DNA of 64,000 nucleotides from Exophiala sp. HKRS030 (Eukaryota; Ascomycota; Eurotiomycetes; Chaetothyriales; Herpotrichiellaceae): assembly GCA_023897205.1 (NCBI GenBank), contig JAHWDD010000011.1, positions 1 through 64,000 of the forward strand. Reading direction: 5' to 3'. The position numbers and the translations under genes were made by a program. Below, piece after piece: positions 22,512 through 33,345 of the stretch; positions within the stretch are counted from its first letter, which is position 1, and every line of letters begins with the position of its first letter. The notes below the pieces were generated by a model, which had not been told where the DNA came from, did no database searches, and saw only the letters and a program-made list of their open reading frames with translations.

Positions 22512-24134
22512 GTGGCCGCGTCTCCCAATCTCCCTAATCCATCCCTCCCACAAATCTCTGCCGCCGATTCTTCCTCCATCACGGACGCCTCAAACATCCC
22601 TCGCTCTCATCTTTCACCGCGGGCGCTTGAAAAGCAGCCTGTCAGAGATGCTCGTCCGGCCATAACCTCGTCCTCGCTTGACAGACCAATCCCTCCGGTT
22701 CCAGCGGCAGCGGCAGATCCAGGGCGGCCAGCAGCGCAAGGGCCAGACCCGTTATTGTTGACGTCGTCGTCTGCGGCCCGTCCGCCTGTCACCGAGCACG
22801 CACCCTTCGACCTGTCGCCGTCACGTCCACACACCACGGCGCAGAGCCAGAGAAGATCTTTTCTCGAAGCTCTGCTAGCCCGACCGACCAACAAGAAAGT
22901 CCTCCCCCCAGACCATCGATCTGCCACCTCTCGCATCTTGAATCCCATCAACCACGTTCCTCGACCCACCAAGGTGCGAGTGCAACCTCAGGAGCTGCAG
23001 CACAACCACCAACACCAGTCCTCGGCGGAAATTGGTTCTGGCGAAGTCCATACCCTCCTGAGCCTCCCCGAGCAACGTCGCTCGAGACAGCACTCCCCGA
23101 CCGATCCCATCGTCGAACACAGCCCTCACCTCGCACCACAGGCAGCGGGCAGCCGCACCAGCGTCGGCTTGCCTCACGGTCACCAGCGCGCCGCCAACGT
23201 CCAAGAACCGCCGTCGTCCTCTCCCCCAGGAATCGGTCTGATGGTTGATCTCGAAAAACAAGGGGCGGTCAATGGCATCAAAGAGCCCGAACAACGATCA
23301 CAACTCCCCTCGAGGTTCAGCACTCGAGATCGTAAAGATGTGGTAGACCAGGGTACTTCGGTTCTGGGCCAGAGTTATGGTGTCAACCCTCTCGATCAAC
23401 CCCTCCAGCCGCCACGCCGCATCACGTCCCATCACTCCCTGAGACGAGCCCAGTCTGCCGCCTCGATACACTCTGCGGGCTTTACACGGGCGAACACGGA
23501 CGGGACTGCGCCCGTCAGTGGCTCACAAGAGGAAGAGACTGGCCCAGGTTATCCCGGCGTCGAAGAAGGTAGCGTCGGCGAGGAACTTGTATGGGGCATA
23601 TCGCATCCTTGTTTCCCACATCTCAATCCTCATGTTCCCATCAATTCCCCCGAATACGAAGCCACGCGGATCATTCGAATACGAAGAGATTGGATGGTTC
23701 TTGGCGATCTGGCTCCTACATTTTCCAATATATATCCCGAGATTCTCGACCCCCTGATGCAGGAGCAAGAGTTCCGCTATGTCATTGAGCACATCAATCA
23801 AACCTTGGTCCAAGCGTACGATCCCTTTTCTGCTTGGAATTGGTTTGATGGATTCATGGGCTTGATGACTGGTTGGTTCTGGGAAGACTTTCGACCCACC
23901 GGTCTCAAGGGTCAATTAAAGGGTTTGGAAGAATGGCTAGAAGACTGGAATCATACAGTCGGTGCGAGAGACGGAGTGAAGATCATACCGCTTCGACGGA
24001 CAGGGTACATGAATATCGACATTCAAATCCCCGATCCTCAAGTAAGAGTGGTTGGTGATGGAGATGTCGAGTCTCAACAACCACCTCCGACAGCACAGGC
24101 TCCTGATACAAACGGCGGTCCAAAGTCTCCTTGA
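22512..24134 (+). CDS. Erf4/Golgin A7-family protein (Ras palmitoylation cofactor), start unresolved
   Basis: The C-terminal about 160 residues (from VGEELVWGISHPCFPHLNP through RIIRIRRDW, a PEILDPLMQEQEF segment, AWNWFDGFMGLMTGWFWEDF and the LEEWLEDWN segment) match the Erf4/GOLGA7 family. In yeast Erf4 partners the DHHC enzyme Erf2 in the ER to palmitoylate Ras. The roughly 350 residues before it are Pro/Ser/Gln-rich and disordered-looking, as in other filamentous fungi. The open frame at 22512 begins with GTG and has no ATG before the middle of the protein. The ATG at 22486 is in a different frame. The true start must come from an upstream exon I cannot identify, or a 1-base error is present. 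The domain assignment is firm; the N-terminus is not. The coordinates give the continuous open frame only. Confidence 0.8.
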   Translation: MAASPNLPNPSLPQISAADSSSITDASNIPRSHLSPRALEKQPVRDARPAITSSSLDRPIPPVPAAAADPGRPAAQGPDPLLLTSSSAARPPVTEHAPFDLSPSRPHTTAQSQRRSFLEALLARPTNKKVLPPDHRSATSRILNPINHVPRPTKVRVQPQELQHNHQHQSSAEIGSGEVHTLLSLPEQRRSRQHSPTDPIVEHSPHLAPQAAGSRTSVGLPHGHQRAANVQEPPSSSPPGIGLMVDLEKQGAVNGIKEPEQRSQLPSRFSTRDRKDVVDQGTSVLGQSYGVNPLDQPLQPPRRITSHHSLRRAQSAASIHSAGFTRANTDGTAPVSGSQEEETGPGYPGVEEGSVGEELVWGISHPCFPHLNPHVPINSPEYEATRIIRIRRDWMVLGDLAPTFSNIYPEILDPLMQEQEFRYVIEHINQTLVQAYDPFSAWNWFDGFMGLMTGWFWEDFRPTGLKGQLKGLEEWLEDWNHTVGARDGVKIIPLRRTGYMNIDIQIPDPQVRVVGDGDVESQQPPPTAQAPDTNGGPKSP

Positions 24135-24305
24135 GACAGAAGAAGAAGCCGACATTGTCAAAACTCATTTCTTGGATTCCCGTCCCTTGTTTCCTTTTTG
24201 ACAGGCACAGGGACATTTTATTCTGTTGATGAAGGATTTGAAAAATCCTCGACCTTGATTTCATTTGTGTCGGCACCAGAGATATTGGATATGGTATGAT
24301 GGAGC

Positions 24306-24357
<52 letters not shown>
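24306..24357 (+). repeat. (TTG)n microsatellite
   Basis: About 17 uninterrupted trinucleotide units, 170 bp after the stop codon of the Erf4-like gene, possibly in its 3' untranslated region. Confidence 0.95.
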
Positions 24358-24533
24358 CTATACAAGGAGTAGATTTGTACGCATTGAAAGCGTTTCAGCA
24401 TGGCGTTTTTGATACCACACATTGGGGGGGCGATATCGGTATGGATACCTATGGATGGGGACCCGATTTTCCAAAGCAGTTGGCTGCATTACGATGGGTT
24501 TATATGGGATGGTTGTCGTGTTTGGGAAGAGGC

Positions 24534-24538
24534 AGAAG

Positions 24539-24568
<30 letters not shown>
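24534..24568 (+). repeat. (AGA)n microsatellite
   Basis: About 11-12 uninterrupted purine trinucleotide units. Confidence 0.95.
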
Positions 24569-24569
<1 letters not shown>

Positions 24570-25241
24570 GTACCACCTATACAAGAGTTCTACCTTGGCT
24601 ACCTAAGATTACCAGACCGGAGTCGCGCCTTTTGAAAGACTCGTACCGATTAAGAAAGAAGTCAGGTAGTCAGTTGGGTAGTATCAATCAATCAACATGG
24701 TCAAAAGTATGATTACCCTAATGGCCCATCGGAATGAGAACCATTGACGAGTACGAGTAACGAGTTACCTTGCGGTGTTCCGTAGGTAGGTATTCGGTAA
24801 TTCGGTACTCTTTACTTTTTTTTTGCGTACAAAAAATGTACGTTGGCCGTAGTGTAGATTTCTTTCGTTTTTGGTTCAGTCGACGACGATGGGCGGGGAG
24901 GAGGAGACGAGACGAGTGAAGTTGTAAAACATTTTCTTTCCTCGAGGGAGGCAAGGACGAATTTCTCTCCTCCCCCCTCCTTTTCTCAATTGGAAAACAA
25001 CCCCCCCCCAAGGTAGGTGAAATTCAAACAACAGTGTCCTTTTTTTTTGGGAACCTAGGGTAAGTTACTGTCAGGTAGGTACTCCGTACGTTATTACTCC
25101 ATACACACATATGGGTACGTACATACAACACGTTACGGAGTATCAACTTCAAGGTATACTCCGTAGATAGGTAACTAAAAATGTAAACCTCGTATACTCC
25201 GTACAAGTATATCCATGACTCCCCACCCATACTTTTGTGTG

Positions 25242-25279
25242 TCATCATCAATCATCAATCAATCATCAATCAATCATCA
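25242..25279 (+). repeat. ATCA/ATCAATC short tandem repeat
   Basis: Tandem CATCAAT/CAATCAT units, directly following the cluster of four TACTCCGTA motifs. Confidence 0.9.
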
Positions 25280-25324
25280 CCTAAATTAGGTAAATTTCCT
25301 CAAATAGGTACCTACCTAGTAGCT

Positions 25325-25344
25325 ATATATATATATATATATAT
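25325..25344 (+). repeat. (TA)n microsatellite
   Basis: Ten uninterrupted TA units. Confidence 0.9.
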
Positions 25345-25442
25345 TGTACCTCCGTAGTCGGGTTAGAAAAAAAAGTCCAAAGGTAATATTACCCTGGTTA
25401 TGCTCCTCGAGTAACGTCATGTACGGGACTTTTTTTTCCCTC

Positions 25443-25477
25443 TCTTCTTCTTCTTCTTCTTCTTCTTCTACTACTAC
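25443..25477 (+). repeat. (TTC)n followed by (TAC)n
   Basis: Compound trinucleotide repeat: about eight TTC units running into four ACT units. Confidence 0.9.
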
Positions 25478-26698
25478 TATTTTTGAAACTCTTCAATTTC
25501 TCGATTCTGCCTTTTCCACTCCGTATTCGTACCTGACCGCATCGTCCAATAAACAAAGGTCCCGGTGACTACTATACGCAGGGGAACCATGTAGGCAGGG
25601 AAGAAGTAGCGTCAGGCAGAGCCCACCCAAAAAAGTACCGTGCTTTGTTGTTCATCGGATCGCACAGATGTGCCGATCATTTACGAGGTACTCGTACCTG
25701 GGTACGGAGTAGATTCCAGGGTAATTGACCACAAGGTACAAGGTTGGTTACCTGACTCTGTATTTACCACTGGCCACGCACTAGGATATACCTCGTTACT
25801 CCATCCTGTATTGTATAATAATCCATTCCAAGTCAGACGTCAGAGGGGGAGGCATCTCCTTTCTCCTCCCCCTTTCCCCCTTGTTGACAACACACACCAG
25901 ACACATCACACTCGGTTTTCTTTTTTCGGAAATGGCAGAGAAGAAGAAACAAGGCACAAATGAGAACAAGTACCCGGTACTGCCCATTTGCTGACATTCC
26001 CCCATCTCAGAATTGACAGATCGAAATCAGTCCGAGCCTTGCCTGCCCATCTCATTTTCCCATCATCATCATCGCTTGCCCACGAGCACTGCCGCTAAAG
26101 AATGAAAACAACATTCGAGCTAGTCAATGAAAAAAAGGGTGACAGAAACTGAAGACGTGCGGTAAAGCCTTCGGTGGTTCAACTCGTACGAATACAGCAC
26201 AACTTTGCAAAACAATGATACAATACATGCATCCGCTCTATAAAAAAAAAAAGAAAAACATGAGAGAAGAGATGGCATCCCAAGAGAGAGTAATACAACA
26301 AGAACAAAAATGCAGAACAAAAAAAACAAGAGAAACTGAAGTGAAAATATTCAAGCTGACCACCCATTTTCTCGCACGTCTATCCTCGACATGCCAAACT
26401 TTGGTTGTAAATCGGACACAGCCATGGAATCTTTCTTCTCCCTTCCTGGCAACTTATCCCATCCCGAACATTTTCGTAATCATACAATCGTGGTGATTTG
26501 AAAAGCGTGGTGCTCGTACTCATACAAATCATAGATCATGCAGTAAAAGGTGTTAAAAAGTCATCCCAGTGGCAAATAAAAGAGGTTGTGCCAACAAAAG
26601 AGAGAGTCCGAAGGTGGTAATTAATATGATCATGTCGTATTCTCATAAAATTGCAGAAGGTCGTTGTTCCACCGACTCATTTGCGAGCCTTTGTTTGA

Positions 26699-27918
26699 TC
26701 AACTCGAGCCAGCTTGTTGTCGATCAGATTGACCCGTGGTACCACCGCCAGGGAGAAGATCCAAGCAGACCGTGAAGATGTGAGTGATTTGTTCTTCCCA
26801 AATACCCATCTCGAAGTCGACCAATCCATATTGTTCAATCTGATCACACAAATCGATGAGCTCGTCGACCAAATTTGTCATCTTCTCGCTAGAGAGCATG
26901 TTCTCAGAAAGCCTAGTTGTTCGCACTGCCTCTTCTGTGAGTTCTTTCTGCTTTTGACCAAGGGCTTCCCAGCAGAGATTTAGCTCTGTCCACAGCTCGA
27001 TTCGATCCGAGTGACTGGCTTCGTCGTCATGATGCAGTCCTATACCAATATAAGTAAATCATCGTATACAGACAGAGCAGTAGAAGACTCACCGAGGGCG
27101 TCCACAGAGTTCACTAGCCAACGCGTGGCGGCGAGGATTTTCTCGCTTGCTTCAATCACTCTACCTGCGATGATGAGGTCGAAAATGCTTCTGACCCCCT
27201 GTCTATATTCTCGCAGACTCTCTTGCAGCACCTCGTGCTTACTGTCCCGAGGCGCGTCACTTTCGGACCGTTGTCGCTGCGGGACCTGGGGGAATTCAAC
27301 CTGACCGCCTGGGTAGGTTGAGGGAACCGGAGCACGCGTTGTTGGTACAGTGCCATATATGCTTTGTTCTGCCTGTGTCGTCAGATACTGTGACGAACTA
27401 GGCCCAACTCCTGCCAGCGCTGCCTGATCTCCCTGGGGCATATACTGCGGTACCGCAAATTGGCTCGCCATAACCTCAAGCGCCTGCCGTTGCGAATATG
27501 GAATGTTGTCATACATGGACTGCCCGCCAACAGGACGAAGCATGGTGCCCTGCGCAAACTGTCCATATTGCTGCTGTTGCTGCTGTTGTTGCGAAGGCGA
27601 AGGAGTGACTGATGCTTGTCTGGACGCCTCTTGAACGTAAGCGGGCGAGTACTGCATTTGGACGCCTTGCATCGGACTACTGCCCTGCATCTGCGGAGCG
27701 CCATACTGTTGCTCGGGGAATCCGTAGCCCTGATAACTTGGGACATATGGTCGAGGCGTCAATGCAGATGAGCCCGTGTCACTCCTAGTAGGGGTGGCTG
27801 TTTGCGCATACCGATCACTAGACGGAGGTCCCATAGGCTGGCCTGGTAATGGCAGTGGCTGAGTTGGTGTTTGGTATGGTGGTCCATACTGCGTACGTCG
27901 ACGGTCATTGCCGTCCAT
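26699..27918 (-). CDS. Conserved-looking protein of unknown function, disordered N-terminus with polyQ
   Basis: I do not recognise the family. Two exons (27918-27093 and 27039-26699) with a 53-bp intron (GTGAGT...TAG) give 388 residues. The first about 200 residues are Pro/Gln/Tyr-rich, with an eight-residue Gln run coded by a CAG/CAA repeat (about 27560-27590). The last about 170 residues are helical and compact: SKHEVLQESLREYRQGVRSI, LIIAGRVIEASEKILAATRW, then after the intron LWTELNLCWEALGQKQKEL, MTNLVDELIDLCDQIEQYGL and FEMGIWEEQITHIFTVCLDL. The splice joins smoothly within the helical part, which supports a real gene. No signal peptide or membrane segment is seen, so it is probably nuclear or cytosolic. 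The composition resembles transcription-associated scaffold proteins, but that is only an impression. Confidence 0.8.
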
Positions 27919-30900
27919 TTAAGGAAAGACAACTCGTGTGTTCGGCGCCAGGGTGATGAATTGATGAGCAAGCCTCCGCGCAAACCGTAGTGCGATATAT
28001 TGCGGCCAACGGGATAGTACCCTCCTTTTCCTCTGGTTGCCACCCTTTGACAATAGACAATTTATGTCTCCTCATGCAACCAAGCACAACTGCTGTGAGG
28101 TATGCCGCCGAGGCTAGAGGGTAGTGTTCAATGTGGAGTGTCGATCGTCAACGGCCGGCCCAGTGACTATAATATGCCGCAGACTGCAGCCACCCAGCAC
28201 CACGCCTTCGATCCGACAATGAGAAACCGGGTTAGTGACTCGATCGGACAATCTTGCGCCAATGAGTCTGAGAGTTCTGGCAGGATAGATCGCAATTGCC
28301 GCAGTCGGGCAGTGTTGGAGTGACGTGGCGGATGGCCGTGGCAAGTATTGGTGATAGATATGCAGATATTCAGAAAAAAAAAGACCACTCCGCCCGCTGT
28401 CAATGCCTTGTCGATACGTCCAGGCCCAAGTCTAGGAACGTACGCCCAGTCACCAATTTGGAAAACCACTTCTGCCCAACTCGCAGAGCATGAAACGTGC
28501 GGCCGAGGAGGGTGGGGCGAGGTGCGAGGTTTTGGACCGGGCGCGAGATGGCGATGCAAAGGACCAAGTATGTATTAAGAGGGAAAAAGATCGTACGAAG
28601 GAAAGTCAAAGGAGCGTTTGGTTGGCAAAAAGGAAGGAGAGAAGATGCAGGCAAGTTACCTTGAGATTTGAGGGAGGGAAGAACGTATACAAAGAGGCCT
28701 AAGGATGCAGATGCAGTGGCAGGTGGGAATTGCCAAATGCGCACACAACGCAAGAGCCCACGGCAGGACTTTTTGACAGGGAACAACTTGATGGGGAATG
28801 GCGTCGATACAACATGGCAGTCGACCGAATAATGGGTCGCAGGTACCTGGTATGTCAAGATTGACTCCTCTCTGTGTGAGTGTATAACTAGAGTAGACGC
28901 AGAGTGTGTGCCAGCCAGCGGAAGGGAAAAGGTCTTGACGAGTGGAACAGCGCCACAGACAGGACTGTGCCATACGGATTCTCTCGTAGAGGGAGAAGGG
29001 AGGGGACGTGTCATCCACTGGACAGCCTGCCGGAGATGGTTCTGGACACGAACTTGCGCAACTCTCTCAGAGGGAGATCCATCGTGTGGTGTAGGGTCTT
29101 CAAGGGCGCGTTCTGCCGCCTGCGCATGGTTCATGGGAGGAGAAATGGCTGACCTGGCTTTGACCTGCTTGGACCTGCTCCGGCCTTGATCCCTTCAATT
29201 CAAGCGGAGCTGGGCTCGTAAGACAACGGAGGCTTTCCTTGAAAAAAGCGGGCAACAAGGGCATGGCCATCTGGTCAGATCCCCGGTTGTGGGCCGTCAT
29301 TATAGGCTATCCAGAGTTCGCAGAATCACTTCCTACTGCACACTAACTCACTGGTCCGACAAGGCTTGCATTTGGAGCCTGGCAGCCCACCATCTGCCGG
29401 TGTTGCAGGCGAAATTTAGAGTGTGGCGCCTGAGCAGGGGGGGAAGCTCACTAGAGGTCATTCTTCCTCAGTTAAGGCCTAGCGGTCGAGGAAGTCCTTG
29501 CTTAGCTCCCGGGCGCCCCAAAGGAGCACGCAGCGGCATCAGGATTGGCTGCCTTTGCTGGCCGATCGCTCCTCAGAGTATGCCTGGAGAAGGGACCGAT
29601 GCGCCTAGGATGGAAACCGGTCATCATCCGACGACTTCAAAGTCCGCGCCGGGAGTGGTGTGTTCTCTGCGGTCTGCAATATCCCCTTCTGTGTTGGTGA
29701 GTCTTGCTTCGGTCACAACCATGTCTTGCGAGTCTTGCTTCATCGCAGTCCTTCCACTCAATTTTAGGGTCCTGGCTAGGTGACACATGTCAAGTACCAA
29801 TCATGCATCATCTCGTGTAAGGGTGAACGAGTGCAATGATAACGTACGGATGTAATAAGTCACTAACAGGTCATCTGCTCATGGCTCGACTGTATTCGAA
29901 TGCATGCTCGGACCATAGGATCTGGTGTCCACCACGTCGAGCCGCCTCAGGATGTCTACCTAGTCGTTTGTACTCCGTATATGAATAGTTATTCGTTTGT
30001 TCGTTTCATTTGGACATGTCAAAACGGAGTCTCAGCATGAGAAGACACAACCAACCAACTTGTGTAGCATTAGCGATCTGTTCTCTGGATTGTCAGAACT
30101 CGTTGTGGCTAGGTAGTTTGAGGTCAATCAAGGTAGATACGACTGCCGCATTCTCCCTCATCTAGGGTTCTGGGTATTCCTCCTGGGGCTTGGGCCATGG
30201 GCTGTGCCTCACGTCTCTTATTAGAAGCCTTGTCCAACCGAACCAGTCGGATGGAAGGCTTACTGCATCGTCCCAAAGATCTGGGGAGCTGTCACCGTCT
30301 CGCTAATTAAACCTGCGCGACGGTTGGACACCGACCCCGAGCTTAGCCTGTGTCGTCTGACCTGTGATCTGTACAGTACACTGCCGTCAAACATAACTGT
30401 CGTTGATCATGTCTTCTTGCCTGGACGCCTCTCGATTGTGACCTGCTTTTGGTCCAACCCATCGGACATCCTATGTTTGTTCGTTGGCCCGCGGCTCGAA
30501 GTACCCTTGACCCCTTGCACCAATGACGACGTTGGCACAATCTCAGATGCGTCAAAATCACGGTGCAACGGCTGCGAAGTGGAAACAAGGACTGCTGCAG
30601 CTTGGTTTGTTTCACACCTGGTCTTGTTCGCCCTCTAGCCTCGGTAGGACCGGGCGGAAAACCATGAGGTTGTCAGATCGTAAGATTACAGAAGCCCCGT
30701 AGCCCATCTCGATATTCTTTCTCCCTGGCAATTCTCAGTCTCTGTTGTTTACGCCCAGTCCAGGGTTGTCGCACTGGTGCCAACTAACGTACCACACCAG
30801 AACCACCCGACCGACATTAGACGAGACGAGGTTGATGACGCGCTTCCCCTAGCGTTGAATATCCCTGCACGTCCTTCGTTTCTAATGTGGCTTGACAGCG

Positions 30901-32042
30901 CGTTTCAGCGTGTAGATTGTTTGATCTCCCGCCTCGAGGATTTTAGACAAGCTCTATAGGCTCTGACCGTCGATGGTGAAACGAACCACATGTCCTGTAG
31001 CGTGGTTTTGTAATATAGATCGGTTCTTGAAGCATAGTACGAGTTGCTGTACAGGGTACGGAGCATAATATCCTGTAATGGCATTTGCTAATCTGCTGCC
31101 TTTGCAAGCTTTGTTGTCATTGTGCTGGCACAATAGTATAGCACTTGAATCTTCTTCAGCTGCTTGTCGTGCGATTTAAGTCCGAGTATTGTGCGCGACG
31201 TATGCAGCATCCTATAACATGCTGACCATGTGGCAGTATCAAAGATGTGTCCTGTGGTCAATTTCATGTGCCTAGTATGCGTCGCCGGGGAAAACCAGAT
31301 GACATCCAGGATAGTGAGAGATGCTGCATAAAGACCTAGGGTATTGACCTAGGATTCAGGAGTGAAGGCTGCAGATGTGGATCGATCTGCATCGATTGCT
31401 TGCAATTACCAGGATCCATAGGCAAACTCATTTCTCATGCAAACATTGTATGCATCGGTGTCAGCAGCAGCGACGATTGCGAAGAATTTCATGCGAAGAG
31501 TTCATTTGTTTCTTGATGGCCTGCTGAACACAGTAGAAACGAACACGTGTGGTGACAGTCTCTTTGAGACTCGAGATACAGACAGCGTCGCGATCGAGAG
31601 CCTCAGGTGAGCACGGTCAAGATCGAAAGGTCAACGTCCTCATCGCATGCCTGTGCAACCATGGAGGCTTGAGCAATAAAAGAGCCAACAAGATGCACGC
31701 GAGAGCTATCGAATAGACATGTAAAGCTCCTCTGGTTTCGTAACACGACCTCCTCGAGCTCCATCCTTTCGCACAAGGTCGACTTAGAAACGTCAACTCT
31801 GCTGTGAACTCGCATGCATGGTATACCGGGTTGATATATACCTGATTATGGAGACTGGCGGTGCTGGAGCAATTCACTTAACAGGTCATGACACACGAGG
31901 TACAAGTACACATGCTAGTTGCTCTCACAATTCGGAACAGGTCAATGATATCCGATTCCTGATGATAGGACAAATTTGGTACACAAAAGTATTTGAACAA
32001 CAATGTACAGACAAACAAGTACCACTGCAGTCGACGAGCGTC
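27919..32042. other. Large gene-free interval
   Basis: 4.1 kb without a gene I can support. The longest open frames (28400-29134 minus, 244 codons; 29289-29783 plus) have low-complexity, shadow-like translations with no motif. One TACTCCGTA lies at 29971-29979. It could hold long 5' regulatory DNA or a non-coding transcript; nothing in the sequence decides. Confidence 0.5.
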
Positions 32043-33043
32043 TCATCGCTTGACCCAGGCCGGCTTCTTCCTTGCCTTCAGCCTTCCAGGCTTCTTTCGT
32101 TCGACACGTCTCCTATCCGATGTGAGACAGCCAGCTGTGTTTAGAATTAGCGACGTCTTCAACAACACTTAAAGAGCATAGGGCACTTACCTCGTCGAAG
32201 AGCTGGCTTTAGAGCTGGCTCGTGTACCAACAACGCTCTAGCCACAGCCAGGGTAATTGATTCGGCTTGACCAGTGACACCACCTCCCGCAACCAAGGCG
32301 AACACATTGTATTTGTCCGCTCTCTCAGTAGCTTTCAATGCCCAAAGTGCACTCTCGCGATCGTGTAGACGAGGAAATGCCTGCACTATGTTGCGGCCAT
32401 TGACCAGTACTTCTCCTGTTCCTTCAACAAGGTAAACCTTTGCACCAGATTCCTTTCTGCGGCCAATTCCAACCGATCTCCCAACCCTATCAATCTTTCC
32501 AGGTTTGGCCTTTTGCAACCGTTCCGAACCCGGCCGGCGAAAGCGATCCAAGACTTCTCTCACTTCCTTCGGTCGTATTCGTGGATGAATCTTGTTCAGT
32601 CGAGTCAAGAGCTCTAGGACCTTTGTATATTTCGAGGCAGGGACTGTTTCGCCCGTGGAACTACGGTATTGGCCGAGCTTCAACCAGACTCCACGTGGGA
32701 TATTGTCGGGAGATGCAAGAGGGAGCGCGCTATGTTTCTTGACGAGGGATTGTAGCAGCAAGACGTTGTCGTTGAAAAGCGGTGATGCTGTGAAGTACGA
32801 AGGAGATGCAGGGAGAATCCGAGCAGGAACTGCTGGGGTGTCGGAGTTTGAGAGATCGATCTCTGGGGCGGCTTGGATCTGTGCATCTGTAGAATTGGAC
32901 CTAGATGCAGTGAGGCCATGTCGGCGACCTGAAAGCTGTAGCCATGGCGATAGGCTTGTCAGAAGAAATCTGCTCTGCACCCGGCACTGTCGACAAGTTC
33001 CCGACATGGAAGCCGGCAGAGCTTGTACCGATGGTCTTGCCAT
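32043..33043 (-). CDS. Mitochondrial small-subunit ribosomal protein uS9 (Mrps9)
   Basis: A component of the mitochondrial ribosome's small subunit, whose basic tail reaches the decoding site. Exons are 33043-32191 and 32134-32043 (intron 32135-32190, GTAAGT...CAG), giving 314 residues. An Arg/Ser-rich N-terminal targeting region and a fungal-specific extension (residues 1 to about 180) precede the S9 domain. That domain starts at [27 protein letters not shown] and continues through the [21 protein letters not shown] segment. Exon 2 supplies the invariant basic C-terminus ([17 protein letters not shown]). The ATG at 33043 is the first in frame. Divergent from the eEF1B-gamma gene across 302 bp, so two translation genes may share a promoter. 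Confidence 0.95.
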
Positions 33044-33345
33044 GGTCAAAGTGCCCTATTGGCCAAGTACGGACGGTCACGCAGAGTACATAGGACAATG
33101 AGATGCAGCCCTTGGTGGTGACGTCCAAATGGAGCTGGCGAAAATGGCTTCGTGAAGGTGAGAAGGGTCTCCTGCGTGAATGGAGATGGAGATAATTTCT
33201 GCCAAGCTTCTCAAACTGCGCCTTTCACTTCTGGGGCTTTTGGTCTCCTCTAGAAAACAAAAATTCTGATTGCACACCAACCACTTGAACAACCATCTTG
33301 TCAACCCCTCCTCCTTACCCTTCATCTTACTGCAACTCACTCAAG
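33044..33345. promoter_or_regulatory. Bidirectional promoter region, uS9m / eEF1B-gamma
   Basis: A gap of 302 bp between divergent start codons. The 100 bp before 33346 is pyrimidine-rich (CTCCTTACCCTTCATC), typical of highly expressed fungal translation genes. Confidence 0.55.

Larger units (their letters stand above)
24135..26698. other. Low-complexity, gene-free spacer
   Basis: 2.5 kb of simple-sequence DNA between convergently oriented genes, with TTG, GAA, TTC/TAC, TA and ATCA repeats and many poly-A/T runs. It carries five exact TACTCCGTA/TACGGAGTA motifs, four of them within 25080-25203. Open frames here are repeat artefacts. Confidence 0.7.

Noticed and set aside
22607..23294. Minus-strand frames within the Erf4-like gene
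   Set aside because: They are shadows of the Ser/Pro/Arg-rich coding frame.
24306..24635. Poly-Leu and poly-Glu/Arg open frames
   Set aside because: They are translations of the TTG and AGA microsatellites.
28400..29134. 244-codon open frame on the minus strand
   Set aside because: Translation is compositionally odd with no recognisable motif, overlaps other equally long shadow frames, and has no supporting splice or start context.
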